Shown piece by piece: positions 33,310-41,827 of a stretch of 64,000 bases of DNA. The notes beneath the pieces are model-generated. The model saw only the letters and a program-made list of their open reading frames with translations, made no database searches and was not told where the DNA came from. Source of the stretch: Burkholderiales bacterium (GTDB lineage: Bacteria; Pseudomonadota; Gammaproteobacteria; Burkholderiales; Burkholderiaceae_C); NCBI GenBank assembly GCA_017307855.1, contig JAFKGD010000014.1, forward strand, positions 117,761-181,760. The letters are read 5' to 3'. Within the stretch, counting starts at the first letter, position 1; each line of letters begins with the position of its first letter. The position numbers were made by a program, and so were the translations under genes.

Positions 33310-34926
33310 TCAGGCCAGCGCCGCGCCCTCGTGTTCCGCCGCGAAGAAGAAGCCCAGGTCGCTGGTGCGCGGATCGAAGGCCGAGCGGGCGGGTGCGCGC
33401 ATGCTCTGGCGCACCAGTTGCGCCGCGTCGGCTTCCTGCCAGTCGTCGGGCACGCGCTGGCCGCAGGTCACGCCGCGCAGGGTGAACTGGTGGCGGATGA
33501 GCGTGTCCAGCGCCGGGCCGAGCTTCACGGCCTCGTCGATCTTGGAGAGGATGGCGTGCTGAGTGCCGTTGCCGCGGAAAGCGGTGAGCACGCTGTCGAG
33601 CGTGTCGCCCTGCGCGCCGGCGTTGAGCACCAGCGTGCGGTTGACGCCGGGCAGATCCAGCATGTCCTGCATGCCGCGCAAGCGCTGATCGCTCGGGGCC
33701 AGGCCCGCGGTGTCGATCAGCACCAGGTGGCGGTTCTCGAACAGGCCCAGCAGCTCGCCCAGGGCCGCGCGGTCGTGCGCCTGATGGGCGACCACGCCGA
33801 ACTGGCGGCCGAAGAGGCGCAGTTGCTCGTGCGCGCCCACGCGCTGGGTGTCGAGCGTGATGAGGCCGACGGCGGCGGCGCCGTGTTCGGCCACCGCGCG
33901 GCCAGCCAGCTTGGCGGCCGTGGTGGTCTTGCCCACGCCGGTGGCGCCCACCAGCGCGAAGATGCCGCCTTCCTGCAGGATGCGCTGGCCGTCGGCATCG
34001 GTGCGCAGGTTGCGCTGGAGCATGGTGGTCAGCCAGGGCAGGGCGGCGATCGGGTTGGTGCCGGCCGGCAGGTGTTCCAGCAGCGTGCGTGCGAGCGTGG
34101 GCGAGTAGCCGGCCCGGATCAGCTTGTGCATGAGGCTGGCGCGCACCGGGTCCTGGCGCGTCTCGCCCAGCCAGGCCAGGGTGTTGAAGCGGTCGTCGAT
34201 CAGCGCCTTCATGGCCTGCAGTTCGTCGAGGATGCCCTGCGGCAGCACAGTGCGCGCGGCCGGCTGGGCGGCAGCGACGGGTGCGGCCACCGGCGCGGCG
34301 AGGGGCGCGGCAGCGGGAGCGGCCGGTGCCGGCTGCGCGGGCGCGGCAGCCACCGGCGCCACGACGGCCGGCGCGACTTCGGCTTCCACCGACTGCAGGG
34401 CATCGGCCACGGCCAGCGGTCCGGTGCCGATGGTGTCTTCCGGCACCACGGGGTTGTCGAGCAACGCGGGGAATTCCATCGCGACGGCGGCCGGCTCGGC
34501 GCGCACGGTGGCGGCCTGCGGCTGGCGCGCGGCGCGCGGTGCCGGCTGGACGGCGGCGTGCACGGCCTGCTCGGCCTGTTGCAGCGCCTGCGCGGCTTCG
34601 TGGCGACGGCGCAGCATGCGCTCGCGCACGTAGTCCTGGAACGACAGCGTGCTCATGGCCAGTTGCTCGGCGTCGTCCTGCTCGGGCGTGGGCGCGGCGG
34701 CGGGGGCGGCTGCGGCGGGCACGTTGCGCGGTGCGGCCGGCGCGGCCTGCTGCTGTTCGGCTTCGCTCTGGGCCAGTGCGTTGAGCGTGTCCTCGGCCGT
34801 GGCCACCACCTCGATGCCGCCCGGCACCGGACGGTTGGAGAGGATGAGCGTGCCTTCGCCGAAGACGGCGCGGGCCTTCGCGAGCGCCTCGCGCGACGTG
34901 GGGGCGGTGAAACGCTGGATGTTCAT
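33310..34926 (-). CDS. flhF: Flagellar biosynthesis GTPase FlhF
   Basis: FlhF is an SRP-type GTPase that sets the position and number of flagella at the pole. The 538-residue protein has a basic N-terminal domain and a long Ala/Pro-rich linker (about 55-225), longer than in many homologues. An NG domain follows, with P-loop VGATGVGKTTTAAKL (326-340), LITLDTQRVGAHEQL, LVLIDTAGLAPSD and the guanine-specificity region ILSKIDEAVKLG. ATG 34926 overlaps the flhA stop by 4 bp. Its presence suggests polar flagellation, although flhG is not adjacent. Confidence 0.95.
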   Translation of the reverse strand: MNIQRFTAPTSREALAKARAVFGEGTLILSNRPVPGGIEVVATAEDTLNALAQSEAEQQQAAPAAPRNVPAAAAPAAAPTPEQDDAEQLAMSTLSFQDYVRERMLRRRHEAAQALQQAEQAVHAAVQPAPRAARQPQAATVRAEPAAVAMEFPALLDNPVVPEDTIGTGPLAVADALQSVEAEVAPAVVAPVAAAPAQPAPAAPAAAPLAAPVAAPVAAAQPAARTVLPQGILDELQAMKALIDDRFNTLAWLGETRQDPVRASLMHKLIRAGYSPTLARTLLEHLPAGTNPIAALPWLTTMLQRNLRTDADGQRILQEGGIFALVGATGVGKTTTAAKLAGRAVAEHGAAAVGLITLDTQRVGAHEQLRLFGRQFGVVAHQAHDRAALGELLGLFENRHLVLIDTAGLAPSDQRLRGMQDMLDLPGVNRTLVLNAGAQGDTLDSVLTAFRGNGTQHAILSKIDEAVKLGPALDTLIRHQFTLRGVTCGQRVPDDWQEADAAQLVRQSMRAPARSAFDPRTSDLGFFFAAEHEGAALA

Positions 34927-36992
34927 GCTGTGGCTCCTCGCAGGATCGGGCCGATGCGGATGGTGTGGGTTTCAGGGATCTCGCTGTGCGCCAGCACCGC
35001 CATGCGCGGCGCGACGCGGCGCACGAGACGCGCCATGGAATTGCGGATGACGTCGGGCACCAGCAGGCAGGCGGGCACGCCGCTTTCTTCCTGCTTCATG
35101 GCGACCTCGGCCGCCGAGCGCGTGAGCACGTCGGCCACGCCGGGGTCGAGCGCGGGGCCTTGCGGATTGGCCAGTGCCTGCACCAGCAGGCGCTCCAGGC
35201 CTGGCTCGATGGCGATGACGTCGAGCTCGCGCACCGGGCCATAGATCTGCTGCACGATCGCCGGGGCCAGCGACACGCGCACGCGGCGGGCCAGCTCGGC
35301 CGGATCGGTGACCGTGCTGTTCTCGGCCAGCGCTTCGACGATGGTGCGCATGTCGCGGATGTTCACGGCTTCGTCCAGCAGCAGCTGCAGCACCTTCTGG
35401 AACACCGGGATCGGCACGACCTTGGGCACCACCTCGTCGATCAGCTTGGGCGCGACGCGGCTGACATATTCCACCAGCTGCTGCGTCTCGGTGCGGCTGA
35501 GCAGGCGCGATGCATTGGTCTGCATGACGTGCGAGAGGTGCGTGGCCAGCACGGTCTCGGCATCGACCACGGTGTAGCCGGCCATCTGCGCGGCGTCCTT
35601 GTGGCGCTCCTCGATCCAGTGCGCGGGCAGGTCGAACGCGGGGTCGCGCGTGGGCGTGCCGATCAGTGGCGTGGTCAGCCCGCCAGGATTGATGGCCATG
35701 TGCATGCCGGGGAAGGCCTCGCCTTCGCCCACCACCACGCCGCGCAGCGTGATGCGGTAGCCGCTGGGTTTCAGGTCGAGGTTGTCGCGCACGTGCACGG
35801 CCGGTGGCAAAAAGCCGACGTCCTGCGCGAACTTGCGGCGCACGCCCTTGATGCGGCCCAGCAGGTCGCCCTGGCGGTTCTTGTCCACCAGCGCGATCAG
35901 GCGGTAGCCCAGTTCCAGGCCGAGCAGGTCCACCGGCTGCAGGTCGTTCCAGCTGGCTTCGCCGTCGTTGGCGGCCTGGGTGGAGGCGACGTCCACCGCC
36001 GGATCGGGCTTGGGCCGCGTGTGCAGCCACCAGGCGCCCCAGCCCAGCAGGCCGCCGACAGTAAGGAACACCAGGTGGGGCATGCCCGGAATCAGGCCCA
36101 GCAGAATCATGATGGCCGCGGTGATGGCCAGCACACGCGGCGAGGCGACCATCTGCGTGAGGATCTGCCGGCCCACGTCCTCTTCCTTGCCCACGCGTGA
36201 GACCACCATGGCAGCCGCCACCGAGATCAGCAGCGCCGGGATCTGCGCCACCAGCGCGTCGCCCACGGCCAGCAGGATGTAGCTGCTGGCGGCCTGGCTG
36301 GCCGAGAGGTCGTGCTGCAGCATGCCGACGATGAAGCCGCCCACGATGCTGATCAGCAGGATCAGGATGCCGGCGATGGCGTCGCCGCGCACGAACTTGG
36401 AGGCGCCGTCCATGGCGCCGAAGAAGTTGGCTTCTTCCGAGATTTCGGCGCGGCGGCGGCGGGCTTCCTTCTCGTCGATGTTGCCGGAGTTCAGGTCGGC
36501 ATCCACCGCCATCTGCTTGCCGGGCATCGCATCCAGGGTGAAGCGCGCCGACACTTCGGCGATGCGTTCGGCGCCCTTGGTCACCACGATGAAGTTGATC
36601 ACCACCAGGATCGCGAAGACGATCAGGCCGACGGCGAAGTTGCCGCCGATCAGGAAGTGGCCGAAGGCCTCGATCACCGCGCCGGCAGCGCCCGGGCCGG
36701 TGTGGCCTTCGAGCAGCACCACGCGGGTGGAGGCCACGTTGAGCGACAGGCGCATCAGCGTGGTCAGCAGCAACACCGAGGGGAAGGCCGCGAAGTCCAG
36801 CGGGCGCACCATGTAGGCCGCCACCATCATCACCATCAGCGCGGTAGCGATGTTGAGCGTGAAGAAGCCGTCCAGCAGCCAGGGCGGCATGGGCAGCACC
36901 ATCAGCGCGAGGATCAGCACCACCAGCAGCGGCGCGGCCAGGCTGTTGAGCATGCGGCCGTTGGTGGCCAGCCATTGCCTGGCGGCGTTCAT
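34923..36992 (-). CDS. flhA: Flagellar type III export gate protein FlhA
   Basis: FlhA is the inner-membrane export-gate component whose cytoplasmic nonamer docks chaperone-substrate complexes. The 689-residue product has about eight membrane segments in the first 330 residues, with the cytoplasmic FHIPEP-type loop (ARFTLDAMPGKQMAVDADLN) and KFVRGDAIAGILILLI. A large soluble C-terminal domain follows, with RVAPKLIDEVVPKVVPIPVF and LLDEAVNIRDMRTIVEALAE. It overlaps flhB upstream and flhF downstream by 4 bp each, indicating tight translational coupling. Confidence 0.97.
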   Translation of the reverse strand: MNAARQWLATNGRMLNSLAAPLLVVLILALMVLPMPPWLLDGFFTLNIATALMVMMVAAYMVRPLDFAAFPSVLLLTTLMRLSLNVASTRVVLLEGHTGPGAAGAVIEAFGHFLIGGNFAVGLIVFAILVVINFIVVTKGAERIAEVSARFTLDAMPGKQMAVDADLNSGNIDEKEARRRRAEISEEANFFGAMDGASKFVRGDAIAGILILLISIVGGFIVGMLQHDLSASQAASSYILLAVGDALVAQIPALLISVAAAMVVSRVGKEEDVGRQILTQMVASPRVLAITAAIMILLGLIPGMPHLVFLTVGGLLGWGAWWLHTRPKPDPAVDVASTQAANDGEASWNDLQPVDLLGLELGYRLIALVDKNRQGDLLGRIKGVRRKFAQDVGFLPPAVHVRDNLDLKPSGYRITLRGVVVGEGEAFPGMHMAINPGGLTTPLIGTPTRDPAFDLPAHWIEERHKDAAQMAGYTVVDAETVLATHLSHVMQTNASRLLSRTETQQLVEYVSRVAPKLIDEVVPKVVPIPVFQKVLQLLLDEAVNIRDMRTIVEALAENSTVTDPAELARRVRVSLAPAIVQQIYGPVRELDVIAIEPGLERLLVQALANPQGPALDPGVADVLTRSAAEVAMKQEESGVPACLLVPDVIRNSMARLVRRVAPRMAVLAHSEIPETHTIRIGPILRGATA

Positions 36993-38149
36993 CCCGCGGC
37001 TCCTTCGGCCGGCGTGCGGCCATGGTGCGGGTCGAGCTCGACGGGCACGTGCGGCTCGGGCGGCTCACCGGGGTTGCTGCCGCGGCCGGCGATGGCGGCC
37101 TTCAGGCGGTACACGTACGCCAGCACCTGCGCGACGGCGGTGTAGAGCTGGGTGGGGATGGGCTGGTCCAGCTCGGCATGCGCGTACAGCGCGCGTGCCA
37201 GCATGGGCGACTGGATCACCGGGATCGCATGGGACTTGGCGATGTCGCGGATGCGCATGGCCAGCAGGTCGGCGCCCTTGGAGATGACCTGCGGCGCCAT
37301 CATCGTCTTGTCGTCGTAGCGGATCGCCACCGCGTAGTGGGTCGGATTCATCAGCACGAAGTCGGCAGCCGGCACGGCGGTGATGCTGGCGCGCTGGGCG
37401 ATCTCGCGCGCCGCGCTGCGCAACTTGCCCTTGAGGTGCGGGTTGCCGTCGGATTCCTTGTGCTCCTGCTTCACTTCCTGGTGCGACATCTTCAGCTTGG
37501 AGGCGTGGAAATAGCGCTGCAGCGGCACGTCGAGGATGGCCACCAGCAGCACCACCATCAGCATCAGGCTCACGCCCGACACCAGCCAGTCGCCGATGCG
37601 GGCGATGGCCATGGCCGAAGGCTGCAGCATGAGCGTGGCGACCTCGCCGATGTGCGATGCCACGAAGCTCCAGCCCAGCCAGCCGATGGCGATGGCCATG
37701 ACGATGAGCTTGCCCACGTTGGCCAGTTGCTGCTTGGAGAACAGGTTGGACAGGCCCGACAGCGGGTTGATCCGGCTGATCTGCGGCGTGATGGGCTTGA
37801 GGCTGGCCACCCAGCCGCCGCTGGCCACGGTGCCGATCACCACCGCCGCGCCGACGATGGCGGCGAAGGCGCCGGCGATCATCAGGCCGGTGAGCACCAT
37901 CGAGGCCAGGCGCTGCAGCATCAGCGAGGGATCGGCCAGCGTGGCTGCGTCGAACGCGAGCTGGTCGGCCAGCCCCTGGCGCAGATGGCGCGTCATCCAG
38001 GGGGCCAGCATCAGCACGCCGACCGCGCCCATGCCCAGCACGGCGAGATGCCCCAGGTCGCGCGAGCGCGCGGCCTGACCATCGCGGCGCGCTTGCAGGA
38101 GCTTGCGCGGCGTGGCGGGTAGGTGACGGTCCTGGCTGCTGGATTCCAT
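36989..38149 (-). CDS. flhB: Flagellar export switch protein FlhB
   Basis: FlhB switches export specificity from rod/hook to filament substrates by self-cleavage. The 386-residue protein has an N-terminal basic region with TPRKLLQARRDGQAARSRDL, four membrane segments (about 35-55, 82-110, 142-165, 185-208) and the autocleavage motif NPTH at 268-271 within FVLMNPTHYAVAIRYDD. The frame is open far upstream into motB, but ATG 38149 starts the conserved sequence. A TAAAGGCCGATAA element lies 49 bp upstream. Confidence 0.96.
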   Translation of the reverse strand: MESSSQDRHLPATPRKLLQARRDGQAARSRDLGHLAVLGMGAVGVLMLAPWMTRHLRQGLADQLAFDAATLADPSLMLQRLASMVLTGLMIAGAFAAIVGAAVVIGTVASGGWVASLKPITPQISRINPLSGLSNLFSKQQLANVGKLIVMAIAIGWLGWSFVASHIGEVATLMLQPSAMAIARIGDWLVSGVSLMLMVVLLVAILDVPLQRYFHASKLKMSHQEVKQEHKESDGNPHLKGKLRSAAREIAQRASITAVPAADFVLMNPTHYAVAIRYDDKTMMAPQVISKGADLLAMRIRDIAKSHAIPVIQSPMLARALYAHAELDQPIPTQLYTAVAQVLAYVYRLKAAIAGRGSNPGEPPEPHVPVELDPHHGRTPAEGAAG

Positions 38150-38197
38150 GGGACGGATTGATCGAGTCCGTCCATTGTCGGGAGGGGGGCCGTTCGC

Positions 38198-38210
38198 TAA
38201 AGGCCGATAA
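38198..38210. promoter_or_regulatory. TAAAGGCCGA-type element upstream of flhB
   Basis: TAAAGGCCGATAA lies 49 bp upstream of the flhB start in the motB-flhB gap and shares its core with elements at 9459-9471 and 45856-45868. On the plus strand it includes GCCGATAA, a sigma-28 -10 sequence, but no -35 box at the right distance. I therefore treat it as a shared flagellar element of unknown binding factor. Confidence 0.35.
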
Positions 38211-38300
38211 GAGGGGGGAAACCGGGCTGTTTGCAGCTTTGCACGCCACCCCTCAAAACAACCGCGCGATGCCGTTCCCGGCATCGCGTCGCGCGGTGGA

Positions 38301-39338
38301 TCAGGGCCGCGCCAGGGGCGGCGGCGCGCGCCGCTGGGCTTCCTGGGCCGCCACGTCGGGCACGCCCGGTGCCACGGCCGGCGCAGCCGGCGCGGCAGGT
38401 GCCACCGTGGGCGCGCCTTCGACCGGACGGGCGCCCAGCGATTCGAGCGCCGGCTCGGTGGCCATGCGTGGCGTGCCACGCAGCCGTTCCTCGCCTTCCC
38501 GCGTGAGCACGGTGATGCTGATGCGGCGGTTGATGGGCGCCAGCGGATGGGCCGTGTCCAGCAGATCGCTGGCTGCAAGGCCGACCACGCGCACCAGCTT
38601 GTCGTCGGGCATGCCGGCGGCCACCAGCTCGCGTCGCGAGGCGTTGGCACGGTCGGACGAGAGTTCCCAGTTGCTGTAGCCACGCACGCCGTTGCCGTAG
38701 GGCGCGGCATCGGTGTGGCCGGCGATCATCAGCTTGTTCTCGATGCCATTGAGCGCCGAGCCGATGCTCTGCAGGATGTCGCGCATGTAGGGTTTGACGA
38801 TGGCGCTGCCGGTATCGAACATCGGCCGGTTCTGGTCATCGACGATCTGCACCTGCAGGCCGTCGGTGGTCACCTCCAGCTTGATCTGCGAGCGGTATTC
38901 GTTGAGCTTGGGGCTGTCGCGGATGACCAGCTCGATCTTCTGGCGCAGCGAATTCATCCGGCGCGCGTCCTGCCGGGCCACTTCGGCGCGGATGGCCTCA
39001 TCGGTGACGCGGCGCGATTGCGGCGTCTCGGTATGCGCCTTGTTGACCTGGCCGTTGGAGCGCGTGAGATCCTGCCCGCCGCCGGGCACCACGCTGGAGC
39101 TGTTGCCCGCGCCCGACCCGCCGCCCAGCGCCACCTGCAGCGGCGAATTGAAGTACGAGGCGATGCCCATCAGCTCACCCTTGGCGGTGGAGCCCAGCAG
39201 CCACATCAGCAGGAAGAACGCCATCATGGCCGTCACGAAGTCGGCATACGCGATCTTCCACGCACCGCCGTGAGCGGCGTGCGCGGTCTTCTTCACCCGC
39301 TTGATGATGATCGGCTGGAGCTTCTTGCCGGTGGCCAT
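38301..39338 (-). CDS. motB: Flagellar motor stator protein MotB
   Basis: MotB anchors the stator to peptidoglycan and supplies the proton-carrying Asp. The 345-residue protein has a single N-terminal membrane helix with the critical Asp33 in AYADFVTAMMAFFLLMWLLG. It also has a plug/linker region and an OmpA-like domain (about 150-290: IENKLMIAGHTDAAPYG and NWELSSDRANASRRELVAAG). The Pro/Ala-rich C-terminal tail is variable. It follows motA after 164 bp that contain intergenic repeat copy 3. Confidence 0.96.
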   Translation of the reverse strand: MATGKKLQPIIIKRVKKTAHAAHGGAWKIAYADFVTAMMAFFLLMWLLGSTAKGELMGIASYFNSPLQVALGGGSGAGNSSSVVPGGGQDLTRSNGQVNKAHTETPQSRRVTDEAIRAEVARQDARRMNSLRQKIELVIRDSPKLNEYRSQIKLEVTTDGLQVQIVDDQNRPMFDTGSAIVKPYMRDILQSIGSALNGIENKLMIAGHTDAAPYGNGVRGYSNWELSSDRANASRRELVAAGMPDDKLVRVVGLAASDLLDTAHPLAPINRRISITVLTREGEERLRGTPRMATEPALESLGARPVEGAPTVAPAAPAAPAVAPGVPDVAAQEAQRRAPPPLARP

Positions 39339-39424
39339 GGCGCTCTGACGTGAAGGCGATACAGATCAGCCGCGCCCGGCCACGAGCGCAGCGATGGCGC
39401 CATCGAAGCCAGTGGCACCGTCGA

Positions 39425-39502
39425 ACCGGCTTTGCCGGGCGACTGGAGCCGCCCCCCCGGGGGGGGATCCGGCTACACGCAGTGAGCAAGAAACGGGGGG
39501 GG
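39425..39502 (+). repeat. Intergenic palindromic repeat copy 3 (motA-motB)
   Basis: The element has ACCGGCTTTGCCGGGC, then a G/C palindrome centred near 39456-39457 (C run facing G run), then CCGGCTACACGCAGTGAG and CAAGAAACGGGGGGG. Its head matches copy 1 and its tail matches copy 2. It lies between motA and motB on the same transcript. Confidence 0.8.
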
Positions 39503-40363
39503 TCATTTCTTGCCTCGGACGTGGTCTTCGAGTTCGGAGAAGGTGGGGCGCTCGGTGGAGAACAGCACCTTGCGGCCGAATTCGATCGCGGTGGTGGGGT
39601 TGTAGCCCTGCATGCTCGCCAGCAGCGTGGTCTTGATGCACTGCAGTTCCTTGGTGCCGTCTTCCATCTTCTGTTCCATCAGCCCGCCCAACGGCTCGAC
39701 GACGGCATAGGCCAGCAGAATGCCCAGGAACGTGCCGACCAGGGCCGAGCCGATCATCGCGCCCAGCACCGAGGGCGGCTGGCCCACCGAGCCCATGGTG
39801 TTCACCACGCCCAGCACGGCCGCCACGATGCCGAAGGCCGGCAGGCCGCCGGCCACGCGGCCCACGGCGGCCACCGGGCCATGGGCTTCCTGGTGGTGGG
39901 TTTCGATTTCGGACTCCATCAGCGATTCGATCTCATGGGCATTGAGGTTGCCCGAGACCATCATGCGCAGGTAGTCGGTGATGAACTCGACCACGTGGTG
40001 GTCGTTGCCCACGGTGGGGTACTTCTGGAAGATCGGCGATTCGTGGGGCGACTCGACGTCCTTCTCGATGGCCATCAGCCCGTCCTTGCGGGCCTTCTGC
40101 AGGATGTCGTAGAGCAGCGCCATCAGTTCCATGTAGCGCGCCTTGGTGTACTTGGAGCCCTTGAGCGCGGCCGGCACGGCCTTGAGTGTGGCCTTGAGCA
40201 CCTTGGGCTGGTTGTTCACGATGAACGCGCCCAGGGCGCCGCCGCCGATCACCATCAGCTCGGTGGGCAGTGCATGCAGCACCACCATGATGTTGCCCCC
40301 GTGGATGATGAATCCACCGAAGATGCAACCCATGGCGACCAGATAACCGACGATGACAAGCAT
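39503..40363 (-). CDS. motA: Flagellar motor stator protein MotA
   Basis: MotA is the four-helix membrane partner of MotB that converts proton flow to torque on FliG. The 286-residue product opens with MLVIVGYLVAMGCIFGGFII, has the cytoplasmic loop with KARYMELMALLYDILQKARK and ENDH-like NDHHVVEFITDYLRMM, and later helices (PAFGIVAAVLGVVNTMG, IGSALVGTFLGILLAYAVV). It lies 138 bp after flhC, and a sigma-28-like promoter sits in that gap, so motAB is probably a separate late transcription unit. Confidence 0.96.
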   Translation of the reverse strand: MLVIVGYLVAMGCIFGGFIIHGGNIMVVLHALPTELMVIGGGALGAFIVNNQPKVLKATLKAVPAALKGSKYTKARYMELMALLYDILQKARKDGLMAIEKDVESPHESPIFQKYPTVGNDHHVVEFITDYLRMMVSGNLNAHEIESLMESEIETHHQEAHGPVAAVGRVAGGLPAFGIVAAVLGVVNTMGSVGQPPSVLGAMIGSALVGTFLGILLAYAVVEPLGGLMEQKMEDGTKELQCIKTTLLASMQGYNPTTAIEFGRKVLFSTERPTFSELEDHVRGKK

Positions 40364-40448
40364 TTTTCTGGCGTTGAATCATTGGGCGCCGCGAGGCACC
40401 GGAGGCGGCCCGGCCGCGCGGTGGCGCAGCCGCTGCGCCCTGTCCGTG

Positions 40449-40476
40449 ATATCGGCCGTCGGACCCATGGCCTTGA
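40449..40476 (-). promoter_or_regulatory. Candidate sigma-28 promoter of motAB
   Basis: On the minus strand TCAAG (40472-40476) is followed after 15 bp by GCCGATAT (40449-40456), which matches 7 of 8 positions of the FliA -10 box. The -10 lies 86 bp from the motA start. Spacing is one base longer than in the flgM promoter. Confidence 0.55.
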
Positions 40477-40501
40477 ATTTCGGGTTGGCCGGAAAGCCCG
40501 G

Positions 40502-41065
40502 TCAGGCCGCCGCTGCGCTCGCAGCAACCGGCAACTGGATGTTACCAATGCCCGAGCCCTTGCCGGCGCGGGCCGGCGGACGGCACAGCCCGCAGGTGAA
40601 ATGGCGGGCGTTTTCGTAGGGCTCCGTGACGAACTTGCCACCGCAGCACGAGCAGGCGGTGAGCTGCAGCATCCGGGCTTCCATGAACTTCACCAGCCGC
40701 CAGGCGCGTGTGATGGACAGCTGCGCGTCGAGCCCGCAGGCGCCGATCTGCTCCGAATACAGGCGAAAGGCCTTGATCACGGCGTCGATGCCTTCGAGCT
40801 CGCTGGAGCGCGAGAGATAGTCGTGGATGTTGAGGAACAGCGACGAGTGGATATTGGGTTGCCAGGTCAGGAACCAGTCGGTGGAAAACGGCAGCTGGCC
40901 CTTGGAGGGCGACTTGCCCGCCACTTCCTTGTACAGGCGCAGCAGGCGCTCGTACGACAGGTCGGTCTCGCTCTCCAGTACCTGCAGGCGGGCGCCCAGA
41001 CGGATCAGTTCGACGGCGCGCTCGATCTGGCGCGTTTCGGAGAGGATGCTCTTGGGGTTGGCCAT
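40502..41065 (-). CDS. flhC: Flagellar master regulator subunit FlhC
   Basis: FlhC is the DNA-contacting subunit of the FlhD4C2 activator that switches on hook-basal-body operons. The 187-residue protein has conserved TDLSYERLLRLYKEVAGKSP and PFSTDWFLTW, and a zinc cluster of four Cys (Cys138, Cys141, Cys158, Cys161) at the same positions as in enteric FlhC. A short Ala-rich tail follows. It lies 15 bp after flhD. Confidence 0.96.
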   Translation of the reverse strand: MANPKSILSETRQIERAVELIRLGARLQVLESETDLSYERLLRLYKEVAGKSPSKGQLPFSTDWFLTWQPNIHSSLFLNIHDYLSRSSELEGIDAVIKAFRLYSEQIGACGLDAQLSITRAWRLVKFMEARMLQLTACSCCGGKFVTEPYENARHFTCGLCRPPARAGKGSGIGNIQLPVAASAAAA

Positions 41066-41080
41066 GATGCGAGCGCCCGC

Positions 41081-41407
41081 TTACGCCGATTCGGCCAGCT
41101 GGCCAGCCATCAGGATGCTGGCATGCAGGCGGGAAGAGGCTTCACTGCCGGCACGGCTGGTCTTGTGGTTGGTCAGTAGACCCCAGATCAGGTCGTCGTC
41201 CACGCGGAAGCGGCACAGCAGCATGTTGCCCTGGGCCACCTTCATCACCTGCGCCGGGGACAGCATCTCGATGAGGCTGGCGGCCTCTTCGGTCAGGCCC
41301 AGGCGGAACAGGGCTTCGGCGCGATCCTGGCGGATCAGGCTCTGGGCCAGCATCAGGTAGGTCAGGTTGGCTTCCCGGATCTCGGCAAGCAGTTGCTCGT
41401 TGGTCAT
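41081..41407 (-). CDS. flhD: Flagellar master regulator subunit FlhD
   Basis: FlhD is the partner of FlhC in the class I activator complex. The 108-residue helical protein carries EIREANLTYLMLAQSLIRQD, RAEALFRLGLTEEAASLIEM and LSPAQVMKVAQGNMLLCRFR, the family core. ATG 41407 is the natural start. Its upstream region (41408-41827), shared with divergent fliC, holds a perfect inverted repeat and a minus-strand sigma-28-like promoter. Confidence 0.96.
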   Translation of the reverse strand: MTNEQLLAEIREANLTYLMLAQSLIRQDRAEALFRLGLTEEAASLIEMLSPAQVMKVAQGNMLLCRFRVDDDLIWGLLTNHKTSRAGSEASSRLHASILMAGQLAESA

Positions 41408-41520
41408 CTGGCAATCCCCATGTGCGCTTGGTTCGCGCTATGGGAAGAATTCTGCGCGGGGCGGTGAGAAAAGTTGAGTTGGTGAACGGATGTAACTGGC
41501 GTCTCCTTTTGAGTACGCCG

Positions 41521-41541
41521 GTGTAGGAAGAATTCCTACAC
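41521..41541. promoter_or_regulatory. Perfect 9-bp inverted repeat upstream of flhD
   Basis: GTGTAGGAA (41521-41529), a 3-bp centre GAA, and TTCCTACAC (41533-41541) form a perfect inverted repeat 114 bp upstream of flhD. The geometry suits a dimeric regulator controlling the flagellar master operon. It is not followed by a T run, so it is not a terminator. The regulator is unknown. Confidence 0.55.
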
Positions 41542-41568
41542 AATTTTTCACATTTTCCGGCGTCGCGC

Positions 41569-41595
41569 TTATCGACCGTTGCGGCTGCAACTTGA
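41569..41595 (-). promoter_or_regulatory. Candidate sigma-28 promoter directed at flhDC
   Basis: On the minus strand TCAAGTTG (41588-41595), an 11-bp spacer and GTCGATAA (41569-41576) match the FliA consensus at 13 of 16 positions with exact spacing. Transcription would start near 41562 and run through the inverted repeat into flhD. Confidence 0.6.
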
Positions 41596-41619
41596 GGCCC
41601 CGCGCGCAAAAAAATAAAT

Positions 41620-41647
41620 TCAAGACTTTCAGCAAAGCCACCGAAAA
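41620..41647 (+). promoter_or_regulatory. Candidate sigma-28 promoter of fliC
   Basis: TCAAG (41620-41624) is followed after 15 bp by ACCGAAAA (41640-41647), matching 6 of 8 positions of the FliA -10 box; this is the best plus-strand site upstream of fliC. Spacing equals that of the motA site. The implied leader is about 175 nt. Confidence 0.42.
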
Positions 41648-41827
41648 CCAGTGCAACGGGCTCCGGTCGGGGTCCGTGGTCCGGTCAGTGCTGAAGGCAA
41701 CCCGCGGCGGTTTTCACCCGAGAACGCCACCCGCTGCCCTAGCCCCCGGTCATGGCGGCCAGCGCTTTACCAGCTGGCTTTCGAGATCGGCAGCAATGCC
41801 GGATGTAACAGCTTCAAGGAGCTCAAC

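Noticed and set aside
38203-38210. GCCGATAA upstream of flhB as a sigma-28 promoter
   Set aside because: It is on the plus strand, opposite to flhB, and no -35 box lies at the required distance.
41651-41827. Upstream ATG extension of flagellin
   Set aside because: The 59 extra residues have no similarity to flagellins, while GTG 41828 has AAGGAG upstream and begins MAAIINSN.
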